Of a stretch of DNA of 64,000 nt, positions 1-12,409 are shown piece by piece. Every line of letters begins with the position of its first letter. Position 1 is the first letter of the stretch. Under the pieces are notes generated by a model that ran no database searches, had not been told where the DNA came from, and was given only the letters and a program-made list of their open reading frames with translations. The DNA comes from Letharia columbiana. Taxonomy: Eukaryota > Ascomycota > Lecanoromycetes > Lecanorales > Parmeliaceae. The stretch spans positions 233,501 through 297,500 of the forward strand of contig NW_023501068.1 of NCBI RefSeq assembly GCF_014066305.1. The letters are read 5' to 3'. Made by a program: the position numbers and the translations under genes.

Positions 1-240
1 TACTGAGTATCGGGCTGGTGTGAGACCGTGGAGAGTAGGCCTGTTGTGTCACTGCTGCTGATGACTGTCTCCGCAATATTCTCCGCATTTACCTGCTGCA
101 GTGGTTCCTCCTCTTACTGAGTATCGGGCTGGTGTGAGACCGTGGAGAGTAGGCCTGTTGTGTCACTGCTGCTGATGACTGTCTCCGCAATGTTCTCCGC
201 AGTGTTCTCCGCATTCGCCTGTTGTAGATCCTCCTCTTGT
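1..240. repeat. 114-bp tandem repeat, two copies
   Basis: The text starting tactgagtatcgggctgg at position 1 recurs at 115, giving a period of exactly 114 bp. The second copy carries one additional 12-bp cagtgttctccg-type subunit. The array probably continues left of the window. A RIP-degraded relative lies at about 3,340-3,440. On the minus strand the 12-bp subunit reads as an arginine-rich Thr-Leu-Arg-Arg repeat, but no convincing gene surrounds it. Confidence 0.85.
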
Positions 241-354
241 TCAACTGAGTGCGAGGGTACCGAGGGTAAATGTGTTCATATTGGTGGAATTGGTAGAATT
301 GGTAGAGTGGTGGAAGAATAATGGTTACACAAACAGGTGGAAGGATTATTATGA

Positions 355-680
355 TGTGACTACCATATTTGAATGTCAGTTTAACCCACCAATAGTAGGC
401 CAAACTTCATAATTTTTACATCGTTAGAAAGCGCAAACTGAGCTCTATAATTGACGAAATTATGAAGTAACAGCATCCTTAGGAAGCTCGTTATTTCAGA
501 GTGTAAGACTTCTGCACATAGATTTTTGATGGTTGCGGACGCTAATTTATTTACCCGTGGTGTCTAACCAAAAAGCGTAGACCTGACGAATTGATGATTG
601 GCTGCACATACAAATTCAAGGTTTTCTAGTTCAGCCCTATCTTATTCTTTTATATATACTGATTAATTTTATAGTATATA
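355..680 (+). repeat. dispersed repeat, right-hand copy-1 segment
   Basis: A stretch running from the tgtgactaccatatttgaat motif to the end text cagccctatcttattctt. It is repeated in direct orientation at about 4,000-4,340, and its last ~120 bp also match the families at 14,440-14,850 (opposite strand) and 53,720-54,145. Only a few C-to-T and G-to-A changes are seen in this copy, so it is the best preserved member. It is probably the terminal part of a transposable element; the class is unknown. Confidence 0.75.
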
Positions 681-1049
681 TATTTACTAGATCTATAAAT
701 AATAATATTTAAAAGATATTCTATAAGAAGAAAATAAAATATAACTTCTAAATATCTTTCTAATTATCTTTCTAATTATTATAATATTATAATAAAAAAA
801 AAAAAAAAAAAGAAGTAGTATATAAAAAGCTTATTATTCTTATCTTAATTTATAGCGCTCGCGTAAAACTTAAAATAATAATTAATATTATAAAATTATA
901 ATATTTTTAAATAAAGAAGAATAAAATAGATATAATAAAAAACTTAAAGAAGAATTTAAATTTAAATTTAAAGAAAAGTTTACGAGTTTAATTATACGCT
1001 AATAAGTTAGTTAATAATTAATAATTAATTCTATTAATATATATAATAG
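681..1049. other. AT-rich RIP sequence, no gene
   Basis: Strongly RIP-mutated DNA containing a poly-A run near 792-811. I see no coding potential. It separates the moderately GC repeat on the left from the repeat copy that follows. Confidence 0.7.
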
Positions 1050-1505
1050 AATAAAATAAAGCTAAATTTAAAAATCTTAAATTTATATATATAGCTAATT
1101 ATAAATTTAGAGTTACTATACTCTTTAATTAAATTAATTAAATTATTATAAATAAATAAATTAGTATTTATAATTATAAAAAAAATATAATTAAATAGCC
1201 TTAATTAAAAAATAGATATATATTATTTAATTTTAAAATAACTTTTTTATTTTCTATTAAAATTTTAAGATTTCTTTCTAAAATTATAAAATAAAATAAG
1301 AACTTTTAAATAAAAAAAGAATTTTTATATTTAATCTAATAATTATTAAAGCGTAAGAAATTTAAATATTATTTATTAAAGTTCGCTCGATAGCCGAATA
1401 ACCCGCTTATTAAAATTCGATTATTAAAGATTATTTATTTATTTACTTAATAGTCTTAATTAAAAAAATAATTATAAATTTAATTTATAGGCCTTTACTT
1501 ATAAA
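1050..1505. repeat. ~430-bp dispersed repeat, copy at left end
   Basis: Matches 53,720-54,145 in the same orientation (shared landmarks: cttaaatttatatatata, ttattaaagcgtaag, and the end text ttataggcctttact) and the reverse complement of 14,440-14,850. Length and the abrupt shared ends suggest a solo LTR or a small non-autonomous element. All copies differ mainly by transitions. The class cannot be decided from the sequence alone. Confidence 0.7.
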
Positions 1506-1945
1506 AAATATAATATCTTATAGATTTTAATAGAATCTTTTATTTTTTAAGATAATAATAGAAATTTATTATTAAATATAATACTTATTAATTAAATAAG
1601 AAAATAAGATATTTAAATTATACTTATAATACTTATAATTTTATAATAATAAATTTTTTTTATAATTTAATAGAATATAATTTTTAATATAATATAATTT
1701 TTTAAAAATATAAATTAAATATTTTATATAGTATTAATTATAAAGATAATTAGAATTCTAAATCGAATATAAATCTAAGATTAATATAATAAATAAATAT
1801 CTAATAGATTTTAATTAAAATCTTTTATTTTCTAAGATAATAATAAGAATTTATTATATAAATATAGTATTTATTAATTAAATAAGTAAGTATAATAAAT
1901 ATATTTCTATATTAAAACTATTATTATAATACAAGTAAAGGCCTA
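1490..1945. repeat. ~280-bp AT-rich repeat units flanked by inverted ends
   Basis: A unit with the text tagattttaat...tcttttatttt...aagataataat occurs near 1,525 and again near 1,805, so the period is about 280 bp. Further units lie at 4,320-4,720. The stretch is bracketed by inverted copies of the text aggcctttactt (about 1,492) and aagtaaaggcct (about 1,933). Confidence 0.6.
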
Positions 1946-1957
1946 TGAATTAAATTC

Positions 1958-2043
1958 ATGGAGTTGGATTTTTCATTTTTCTAAGTCAAATGGAGTTGGA
2001 TTTTTCTAAGTCAAATGGAATTTTAGCCCTAGCCCTAAGTCAA
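1958..2043. repeat. short direct repeat ggagttggattttt...ctaagtcaaa
   Basis: The text tggagttggatttttctaag is present twice, about 32 bp apart, followed by a third partial ctaagtcaaa. It marks the start of the less mutated island that continues to about 4,300. Confidence 0.6.
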
Positions 2044-2400
2044 ATCGAACTCTGATCGCTTGCTGTGCGTTTTTGACCTACTTCCACCACTACAAAATTA
2101 ATTTGATTTATGTGATATATAGGTATATATGTGCGGAGAGAGGCGCGCTAAGGCCTAATTAGGAAGGTGTATTGAGTGTGGAGGATTAATCCGTAATAAT
2201 TGCCCATAAAAAATAGAGAAAGGCCATGTTCTTATGGTAAGAAGTATCGAAATATCGGAAAGAAATGGAGACAACGTGCTAATTAGTGGTGTGAATCTCA
2301 TAATATCTTCTGCCGCAGTGAAATTTTTCGAATAATGAAATAGCTGTAGACATCGGATGGTTTCAATTCGTTCAAATATGCATTGGAGAGCATATGACGT
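2044..2400. other. moderately GC spacer, no recognised gene
   Basis: Non-repetitive within this window and less mutated than its left neighbour. A reading frame from 2,357 runs into the minisatellite that follows and looks like chance translation of repeat DNA. No protein family was recognised. Confidence 0.5.
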
Positions 2401-3330
2401 GGGATCTTGGAGAGCTGAGCCGTGTTCTTGGTGCTGGGGGCCTTGTTGCCGCTTGGTTTCTCCGCAGTGTTCTCCGCATTTGCCTGTTGTAGTTCCTTCT
2501 CTTACTCCTTCTCTTGTAGAGTATCAGACTGAGTGGCTAGCTGAGTGGCTGACTGAGTGAATAACTGATATAACGTGGGATCTTGGAGAGCTGAGCCGTG
2601 TTCTTGACGATAGTGGCCTTGTTGCCGCTTGGTTTCTCCGCAGTGTTCTCCATAGTGTTCTCCGTAGTGTTCTCCGCATTTGCCTGTTGTGGTTCCTTCT
2701 CTTACTTCTTAATGCAGTAGGGATGACAGGCTAAGTTGCAGTGGTGTTCTCCGCTTGCTGAGTGATAATTTGATGTGGAACCGTGGAGAGCATATGATGT
2801 GGGATCTTGGAGAGCTGAGCCGTGTTCTTGATGCTGGGGGCCTTGTTGCCGCTTGGTTTCTCCGCAGTGTTCTCCGCATTTGCCTGTTGTAGTTCCTCCT
2901 CTTACTCCTTAATGCAGTGGGGATAACAGGCTAAGTTGCAGTGGTGTTCTCCGCTTGCTAAGTGATAATTTGATGTGGAATCGTGGAGAGCATATAACGT
3001 GGGATCTTGGAGAGCTGAGCCGTGTTCTTGATGCTAAGGGCCTTGTTGCCGCTTGGTTTCTCCGCAGTGTTCTCCATAGTATTCTCCGCAGTATTCTCCG
3101 CATTTGCCTGTTATAGTTCCTCCTCTTACTCCTTAATACAGTGGGGATAACAGGCTAAATTGTAGTGGTGTTCTCCGCTTACTAAGTAATGATTTGATAT
3201 AAAACCGTGAAGAGCATATAACGTGGGATCTTAGAGAGCTAAGCCGTGTTCTTGATGCTAGAGGCCTTGTTGCCGCTTGATTTCTCCGTAGTATTCTCCG
3301 TATTCGCCTGCTATATTAACTTCTCTTACA
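2401..3330. repeat. minisatellite with 176-224 bp units and internal 12-bp repeat
   Basis: The motif gggatcttggagagct begins five units at 2,401, 2,577, 2,801, 3,001 and 3,225 (the last reads gggatcttagagagct). Spacing is 176, 224, 200 and 224 bp. Within this, the 24-bp step between 200 and 224 is explained by two extra copies of a 12-bp subunit of the type agtgttctccgc. Units become progressively poorer in C and G from left to right. Minus-strand translation gives Arg-Arg-Thr-Leu repeats, as in the array at position 1, but with no conserved gene frame. Confidence 0.85.
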
Positions 3331-3339
3331 CTGGCTAAA

Positions 3340-4340
3340 TAGATTAATGTGAGACCGTGGAGAGTAGGCCTATTATATTACTGCTGCTGATGACTATCTC
3401 CATAGTATTCTCCGCTTATTCGCCTATTATAGATCCTCCTCTTATTTAATTAAGTGCGAGAATATCGACGCGTTTATAAGCAGTAGTAGGTAACTGTTAA
3501 GCTCGCTTGCGGCCTCGATTACCAGCAGTAGCGAATTCGCCGAGAAGTAGCCTAAGGGCGTTAGTAGGGGGTTTAAAAGACGGGCGAAAGGAATACGTGC
3601 CTAAACCGGACGCGTTTGGTGTGACTACAATATTTGAATATTAGTTTAATCCACCTATCGCTGGCTTGAGAGGAGTATATAGAGGAGAACATATCCGTTC
3701 GGGCTCTTTTTAAGGGTCTTCTAACGCGTTTATGAGCAGTAGTAGATAGCTATTAGGCTCGCTTACAACCTCGATTACCAGCAGTAGCGGATTCGCCGAG
3801 AGGTAGCCTGAGGGCGTCAGTAGAGGCTCTAAGAGGCGGGCAACAGGGGTATACGTGCCTGAAACGTTGAGTAACCTTTGGGCGAGGAATACCGAAGACG
3901 ATTATATTCATATTAATGGAATTAATAGAATTGATAGAATAATAAAAGAAGAATAATTACACAAATAGGTGGAAGGATTATTATCCAATCCCGAACGCGT
4001 CTGGTGTGATTACCATAACTATCATATTTGAATATTCATTTAATCCACCAATAGTAGGTCAAACTTTATTATTTTTACAGCGTTAGAAAGCGTATACTAA
4101 GCTCTATAATTTACGAAATTATAAAGAAATAGCATCTATAGGAAGCTGGTTATTTCAGAGTATAAAACTTCTATATATAAATTTTTAATAAGGGAGCTCG
4201 AAAGGGCTAGCGAGCTAACTCAGTTAGTCTGGCTAAAAGGCGTAATAACCTCGAATTTATAATTGGCTGCACATATAAATTTAAGATTTTCTAGTTCAGC
4301 CCTATCTTATTCTATTATATATACTAATAAATAATTTTAT
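3340..4340 (+). repeat. degraded second copy of the left-end repeat, with an insert
   Basis: The text around 3,345-3,465 matches 130-260, and 3,905-4,340 matches 265-680, in direct orientation. The copy carries an insert of about 430 bp from about 3,470 to 3,900. Differences from the left copy are mostly C-to-T or G-to-A. It ends with the same cagccctatcttattct text. Confidence 0.7.
3471..3870. repeat. direct repeat of ~130 bp inside the insert
   Basis: The text from cgcgtttataagcagtagta (3,471) through gaagtagcctaagggcgt recurs from about 3,726 (cgcgtttatgagcagtagta) through about 3,820. The copies differ mainly by transitions. They could be the ends of a small inserted element, although the target duplication was not resolved. 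Confidence 0.6.
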
Positions 4341-4720
4341 AATAATAATTTATTTTAATTTTTTAATATAATATAATTTTTTAGAATTATAAATTAATAA
4401 TTTTATATAATATTAATTATAAAGATAATTAGAATTCTAAGTTAAGAATTAATATAATAATTAAATATATATAAACTTTAATAAAATCTTTTATTTTTTA
4501 AGATAATAATAAGAATTTATAAAAATATATAATTATTAATAATTAGATAAGAAAATATAATATATATTTATATTAAAACTATAATTATAATATAAATAAT
4601 TTTATAATAATAAAAAATATTAATTCTTTAATATAATATAAATTTTTTAAATTATAAATTAAATATATTATATAATATTAATTTTAAAGATAACTAGAAT
4701 TTAAAGTAGAATATAATCTT
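4320..4720. repeat. ~280-bp AT-rich tandem units, second block
   Basis: Two units with the landmark text taatataatataattttttagaa and aaagataattagaattct begin near 4,325 and 4,600. They match the units at 1,500-1,925. Confidence 0.6.
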
Positions 4721-6010
4721 ATAAATAATATTATAATTAAGAATTATATTATAAATTAAAAAAATTAATAATTTAATTATAAAGTTTTTTATTCTATTAT
4801 TTATAGTAATTTAATAATCTATCTAAATTAAACTATAAGCTTTTAATCTATCTTTATACTTATATATAATTTAATATTATATAATTTTAAAAGTTTATAT
4901 AAAAATAATATATTCTTAATTTATAATATTATATATTTATTATAAATTATTAATAATTAAATATTTATATTCTATTATTAGCGAATTTTATATAAAAATA
5001 ATAAAAAGTTTTACTTAAAAAATTATTAGATAAAAAAGATTTTATCGCTTTCTATATCGTTTTAATAGTAAAATTTTATTAATAATACTTAACATTATTT
5101 TTAATTTCATCTATTATATCTAATAAAATTTATTAAATAAATCTTTAAAATAAAGCTTTCGAAATTAATAATATAATTAATTTTTAAAAATATTTAATTT
5201 CGTGAAAAGTGATAACTAGTAAATTATAATTAGAAAGATAATTAGAAATATATATAAGATTAAATTTACTATCTAAATAGAATCTATATAATTTTCTTAT
5301 TTTAAATATATAATTAATAACGCTTTTTCTCTTATTTATACTCTTTTTACTTATAATAGATTTTCTAAAAATCTTATTATTTAACTTTCTAGCTACTTTT
5401 ACTATTAATAATATTTAAAATATTATTTTATCTATCGCAACCGTCGCGGAAAATATATTAAACCTCCTCTTTCTAAATTTCTTATTATATTTATTCTTTT
5501 TTAATAATTTATATATAGATAAATATTCTTTAATTATTATAATTTTAATATTTTTATTATATATATTATTAAAATTTCTACTCTTATAAATAATATCTCG
5601 AGATTAAAAAATAGTTTAATCTTAAAATAAAGTATTATTATTATCGCTAAATATATTCTTATTAAATATATATATTAACTTTTTATTCTTTTTAATATAT
5701 TTCTAAATTTATCTAATTTAGAAAATTAGATAATTAGAATAATAATTAAAAAAAAGAAGATTATATTTAAATTCTTTCTTATTATAATAATTAAAATTAT
5801 AAAAATTATTTCTTCTTCTTCTAATTATATTAATTATTTATATATTAAAATTAATAAATTTATATAAATTCGTTATAAAACTTATCGCTAGATTATAATA
5901 TTATTATTCTTATTATATATTAGAAATTTTTAATCTTAAGCTTCTTTTATAATAAAGTCTATCTCTTCTTCTTCTAATATAATTAAATTTATTAATAAAT
6001 TACTATTTAA
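4721..6010. other. RIP-mutated transposon remnant, unclassified
   Basis: Extremely AT-rich DNA with almost no CA or TG. All frames are closed by frequent TAA/TAG. No domain was recognised. Confidence 0.6.
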
Positions 6011-6240
6011 ATTTATTAATTAATTACTTTTAAAACTTTATAGCTAATTACTTTTAAAATTTTCTAATTAATTATCTCTAGAACTTTCTAACTAATTACT
6101 TCTAAAACTTTCTAATTAAATATCTCTAGAACTTTCTAATTAATTATTTCGAGAACTTTCTAATTAAATATCTCTAGAACTTTCTAATTAATTACTTTAA
6201 GAACTTTCTAATTTATCGCTTTTAGAATTTTTTAACTAAC
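6011..6240. repeat. 24-bp minisatellite
   Basis: The text gaactttctaa (or aaactttctaa) recurs at 6,081, 6,105, 6,129 and 6,153, a period of exactly 24 bp, with further diverged units on both sides, about eight to nine in all. A 24-bp period equals eight codons, so it may once have encoded an octapeptide repeat in a transposon protein. That last point is inference. Confidence 0.8.
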
Positions 6241-8569
6241 TTAATATTTTTTTAAAATTAAAAAATTAAATAGCTAATTAAGAGTTTATTAATAAAGATT
6301 TTTAATTAGAAATATTTATATTTATTATTATATCTTTTTAAATATAAATATAAAATAAATAATATTCTAAAAGTAAGCGATCTAATTAATATTCTAATTA
6401 TCTTTCTAATAATTCTTTAAAAAAGAAAATATATATAATAAATTAAAAGCGTAAAATAAAATCTTAAAAAAGATAAATTTATTTTATAGAATTTTTAAAT
6501 CTAGATTTTTAGAAGCTTAAAATAGACGTTTATTATTATATAAAAGTTAAGAAAAATTTATTATTAATAATAATTCTTAATTATTCTAATTAGATTATTA
6601 AATTTAAAAAAATTTAATTAAAATTTAACTTTATAATATTAAAAATTAATATTAAAAATTTTTATAAATAAAATTTTAAAAAAATACGAAAACGCGCTAA
6701 TAAATTAGCCTATTTTTTTATTAATATATTTTTAAATTTTCTTATATTCTAATTTTTTCTAATACTTTTTCTAATTATATTATCTTTTATAATAATATAA
6801 TTTTATTTAAAAATTTTTATTATTTCTATTATAATACTAATATACTCTTTATAATATATTTTTTAATATCTTATAATAAGCTTTTTATATAAAAATTATT
6901 ATTATAACTATCTTAAGTAAGAGTTTAATTAAATAAATAAATTTATATACTTTCTATTATTTCTTAATATTATAAAAATTAATATTATTAATAAAGATAA
7001 TAACTTTAATTCGCTCTATTATATTATCTCTAAAAAAATAAAAATATTTTAAAAGTTTAAATAATAGTAAGATATAAAAAATAGTAGATAAATATTTTAA
7101 AAATAAAAATATAATAAAGTCGTATTAATATTTAATAAGTTTAAATATATATAAATTATTAAGAGTAATCTTAAGAAAATAAAATAATATAAATATAATA
7201 GCGAAATCTATAATTAAAAAAAAAACTTTTAATTTTCTTCGAATATTAAATAGTTATTTCTAAGAAAAAAAAGAAAATAAAAAAGAGAATTATTAAATAT
7301 ATTATATATAATTAATATATTTATTATAAATTCTAATTATTATTATAATTATTCTAATATCTTTCTAATATTATAATTAATATCTATATATAATATATTA
7401 TATATTATATCGAAGATAATAAATTTTATAAATAATTAAATTTATTAGATATAATTTCGATTTTAAATTTTATTAAGAATATTAATATAAAGCGTAATAA
7501 GTAATTCGATATAAAGAAAGAAGATAAAGATATAATTATTAATATATAATTAAATATTATTAATTAAAAGATTAAGCGATTTAAAAATTTTTAACTTTTT
7601 TTAAAGAATATAAATTTCTTAATAATATTAATAGAAAAGATATAAATATAAAAGATCGAAATATTTATTAATATCTTTTTATTATAGTAATAAGTATAAT
7701 AAACTATAATTAAATCTATTAGAAAGAAGATTAAATATCTAAGAATTTTTAAAGATATAGTAAACTCTTAAAAGAATATTTATTTTTATTATATAGAAGT
7801 CTTATATAATTTATAAAATTTCTTTTAAAAAAGAATTATTAAAATAATATTTATTAATATAAATTTTTCTTTATATTAATTTTAATTTTAATATTTTAAT
7901 CTATATTTAAATAGACTCGTTATTTATATATTAATCTTATTTATATTAAACTTATTTATTAATTATCTTTAATTATAAAGTCTAAAAAAAGTTTACTATT
8001 TTTTTCTTCTTATATATATTTTTTATTAGAATAAAATATATAGTTTTTAGAAATTATATAATATAAGCGCTTAAGAATAAAAAAGAATAAATATTATTAT
8101 TAGAATCGACTAGATAGTAATCTAAGAATTATAATATAATAAGATATAAATTTATATTTAATAAAATAAGCGAAGAGATATAAGAGGCTTTTAAGCTTAT
8201 TAATATTAAATTAATATATAAAAATATCGCTAATATATTTAAGCGATTTAAATATTTCTATAAGAGTATAGATTATCTAGATCTAAAATCTTAATAAGCT
8301 AATTATATAATTCTAATTCTAGATTAAAAATAAGAATATAAGTATTTTTCGCTATTATAATTATTTTTAAATAATAATAATTAAAAAGATAATTAGAATT
8401 CTCTATTACTATAAAAATATATATCGCGATTTATAATTTTTTATATAATAAATTCTTTTCTTAATTAGATTATATTTAAAAGTCTTAAATAATAAAATAT
8501 TATTTAATATACGATTAGATATTTATATAAAAATAAAATATAGACTTTAATCTAATTAATAGATTTAAT
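6241..8569. other. RIP-mutated transposon remnant, unclassified
   Basis: Heavily mutated DNA without a readable frame or recognisable domain. It lies between the 24-bp minisatellite and a long direct repeat and is probably part of an old element. Confidence 0.55.
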
Positions 8570-9265
8570 AGAAAAATAAAAGTAAGCTTTTAAGTAGATT
8601 AGATAAAATATAATAAATAAGCGATAAATAACTTTTAAGTCTAATTATTATTCTAATAAATAGATTTATATTTTAATAATATTATATAAAAAAAATACGC
8701 GAGCGTAATTTAGAGAAAATCTAGAGTTTTACTTTTTATATGAATTATTATATATATAAATAAAGATAAGAGTTTAGATTATAAGAGTATAGATAATATT
8801 AAAACTAAATAAAATATAAATATTAAAAATAATTCTATTATATCCGCTAATAATTAAATAAACTTTATTTTTTAAGCTATTTAAAAGCGTAATATAAAAT
8901 TTAATAATAAGCTCTATTATAGTTTAGATATAATAATATTAATATACTAACTAATTAATATTAAGCTATTATAAAAATCTTAAAATATTAAATATAATTA
9001 TATCTAGAAGATAAAATTATAAATCTTTATTAATATATAATTAATTTAATATATAGTAATAAAAAATCTATTACGAAAGCTACACTATTTAGATTAATAT
9101 TTTAATCTTAATTACTACTTTTACTATTATATAAATAATATAAAGCTATCTCTTATTTAAATATATCTAATTTTTAATTTTAATTATTATTATAGATATT
9201 ATTAATTTATTCTAAAATTATTAAATATACTTTTATATACTTTTTATATTTTATTCTTTTTTTAA
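8570..9265 (+). repeat. ~690-bp direct repeat, left copy
   Basis: Matches 11,124-11,810 in the same orientation. Shared landmarks are taagctttt, the text ataagcgata, the text tataaataaagataa and ttaaatatacttttatatac. The offset is about 2,550 bp. Whether these are LTRs of an element of about 3.2 kb or two copies of one transposon end is not resolved; I could not find a target duplication. Confidence 0.75.
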
Positions 9266-11123
9266 TTAGATAGTAATTAAACTCTAAATTAAAATAAATA
9301 TTTAAAAGAGAAAAGTTTATAAATACTTAATTATATAATTTTATTTTTTTTATACTTTTTATAATTATTAAAGTAATTAATAATATATAATTATATTTTA
9401 TAATTATATATATAATAATTAATTAATTTAATAACTAAAGATAAATATACTTTTTTCTTTACTCTAAATAACTTAATTAAAATAATTATAAAATTTAGAT
9501 TTTTTTTCTATAATATAACTCACTTTTTATATATTATATAAAGATAAATATTTATTTAAATAGAGATTATTAGAGCTAATTATAAAGTATAATAATAGAA
9601 AACTTATTCTTAAATTAATAAATTAAAAAGACTTTTATTATTTTATATAATACTTTAAAAGTAAATCTTTAAATATAATAGCGCTTTAATAGATTTTAAT
9701 TAAATATAATTTAATAAATTAAATACTAGAAAAGAAGCTTTAAGATTATAAAATTAATTAATTTTTAATAATAATAAATCTCGCGTAAAGCTTAAATTAT
9801 AGCTCGCGTTAATTATATATAATAAATATAATAATAATTAAAAGAATATATTATCTAATTTTTATTAACGTTTTAATATTATTAAAGTAAAGACGATATC
9901 TATTAAAATAGAGATAATATTTATTAAAATAATAATAATAGTAATTAAAGTAGTAATAATATCTAATAAAAACTTTACTTTAACGCTATATTTAGTACTT
10001 TAAAATAATATTAATTTTTTTAAAGAGCTATTAATAATAGATTAAGCGTATATAAATTAAGCTCTTCGCGCGATCTATTTATATATTAACTTAAAATTAT
10101 TAAAAAATAAAAGATAAATATATAACTTAATAACTACGTTATATTTTTAATATTATTATAATAATATTAAGTTATTTAAATAGAAGTCTAATATATAAAG
10201 AAGATAATCTAATAATAAGAAGAATTAATATAAAAAAGAAAGTTTTAGAGAAAAAGAAGAGAGGAAGGAAAGCTTAGATATCTATCGCGTATATTAAATT
10301 TTTAAATTATTTTATATTATCTAACTTAAATTAGATATTAATAAAACGCTTTCTTTTTAATTTTAAAAATTTAAATTTAAGCGAATTATATTTATTAAGC
10401 GCTATTATTTAATATAATCTTAATTATTTTTATAATAATTATAATTATTATTATAATTTATATAGATTAAAAAATAAAAAATTTAAAAGAGCGAGTTAAT
10501 AAATAATTATTTTTATCTAATTTAACTAATATTAAACTATTATAACTTATTAAAATTTTTATATATTTTATTCTTACTTTTTATCTTTAAATCTTACTAT
10601 CTTTATAGAAATAATTATTCTTTAAATTAAACTCTATAATAATATATTTATAATAGCGCGCGATATATATTCTCTTTATTTCTAATATCGATACTTATTA
10701 AAATTAACGCACTTTTTAATAAAACGAGCTTTAATTAAAATTAAGAATAGCTTAATATTTATAGATATTCGTATAAGCTCTTTAATTCTTTTATATATAT
10801 CTACTAATTTATCTTTTTATAATAATTAAAATAAAAGAGATTAAGTTTAATAATTTATTATAATAAATAATAAATATTAATAATAATAGCGATATTAAAA
10901 AGTCTTAATATAAGTTAATTAAATAACGATTAAGCTCTTAACTAAAATAAAAAGCGAAGAATAAATTTAATTAAAATAAAAATATTAAGAGATCGCGATA
11001 GCGAATAAATATATTTATATTTAAAAAGAAACTAATTAAAAAAATAAAGAAAATTAATATCTTAGCTATTAATTATATTATAATTATTAAAAAGCGTAAT
11101 ATTAAATATATTAATATATTATT
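9266..11123. other. RIP-mutated segment between two direct repeats
   Basis: About 1.9 kb of AT-rich DNA with residual CG-containing words. No frame or domain was recognised. Confidence 0.5.
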
Positions 11124-11810
11124 ATTATAATAGAAATAAGCTTTTAAATAGATTAGATAAGATATAATAAATAAGCGATAAGTAACTTCTAGTTCTAATT
11201 ATTATTCTAATAAATTTATATTTTAATAATATTATATAAAAAAAGTACGTAAGCGTAATTACGAAGAAATCTAAAGTTTCGCTTATTACGCGAATTATTA
11301 TATATATAAATAAAGATAAAAGTTTAAATTAAAAGAAAATAGATAATATCGAAGTTAAATAAGATATAAGTATTAAGAATAATTCTATTATACGCGTTAA
11401 TAATTAAATAAATCTTATCTTTTAAGCTATTTAAGAGTATAATATAAAATTTAATAATAAATGCTATTATAGCTTAGATATAATAATATTAACGCGTTAA
11501 CTAATAAATATTAAGCTATTATAAAAATCTTAAAATATTAAATATAATTATATTTAAAAGATAAAATTATAGATCTTTATTTATATATAATTAATCTAAC
11601 GTATAATAATAAAAAGCTTATTATAAAAGTTATATTATTTAAATTAATATTTTAATCTTAATTATTACTATCGCTATTATATAAATAATATAAAATTATC
11701 TTTTATTTAAATATATTTAATTTTTAATTTTAATTATTATTATAAGCATCGTTAATTCGTTCTAAAATTATTAAATATACTTTTATATACTTTATATATT
11801 TAATCTTTTT
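11124..11810 (+). repeat. ~690-bp direct repeat, right copy
   Basis: Second copy of 8,570-9,265. The differences seen are mostly transitions, with a few short length differences. Confidence 0.75.
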
Positions 11811-12409
11811 TTATATATCGCGAGAAAATAGCTTAAAGAAATATAACTTATTATATTAAGCTATAATACTTTCGAGAGAATATTAAAAAATATATTAATT
11901 TTTCTAAATTAACGATTTAATAGAAAGACTATAATTATAATATATATATTTTTATATTAAATAATAATATCGAAAATATATAATAAATATATAAAATTAT
12001 CGTCGATAACTTTAATTACGAAGTGTTAGCGAATTTCACGCGATTAATATTAAAGAAAAATAAGCTTTTTTTATTACTAGTAAATATAGCTCGCTTTCTT
12101 TTATATATATAAAGTAATAAAATATAATTATATTTAATTTTATATCTTATTAATTTAGCGTAATTATTAATTAGAATAATAATTAAAATATTTACTTCTA
12201 AATATAGAAATTCTAATTAGAATATCTTATATATATATTATTTTATAATATAATATTATAAATATATTATATCGTGAAATATCTCGCTAAGAACTTATAT
12301 TATACTAGATATAAAATTATATAAATTTTAATAATCTATATTATATTAGAGTATAATATAATAGATTAATATTTTATATTATACTATACCTTTTCGACTA
12401 GTAATTAAG
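11811..12409. other. RIP-mutated remnant, no gene
   Basis: AT-rich DNA with stops in all frames. Nothing recognised. Confidence 0.5.

Noticed and set aside
89..403. Minus-strand frame of 104 codons with Arg-Arg-Thr-Leu repeats
   Set aside because: It is a translation of minisatellite DNA with variable copy number. It has no recognisable domain, and neighbouring copies do not keep the frame.
2022..2040. Telomere-like text ccctagccctaa
   Set aside because: Only one true CCCTAA unit plus one variant; far too short to claim an interstitial or terminal telomere.
2909..3103. Minus-strand frame of 64 codons in the second minisatellite
   Set aside because: Same repeat translation as at the left end; interrupted in the adjacent units.
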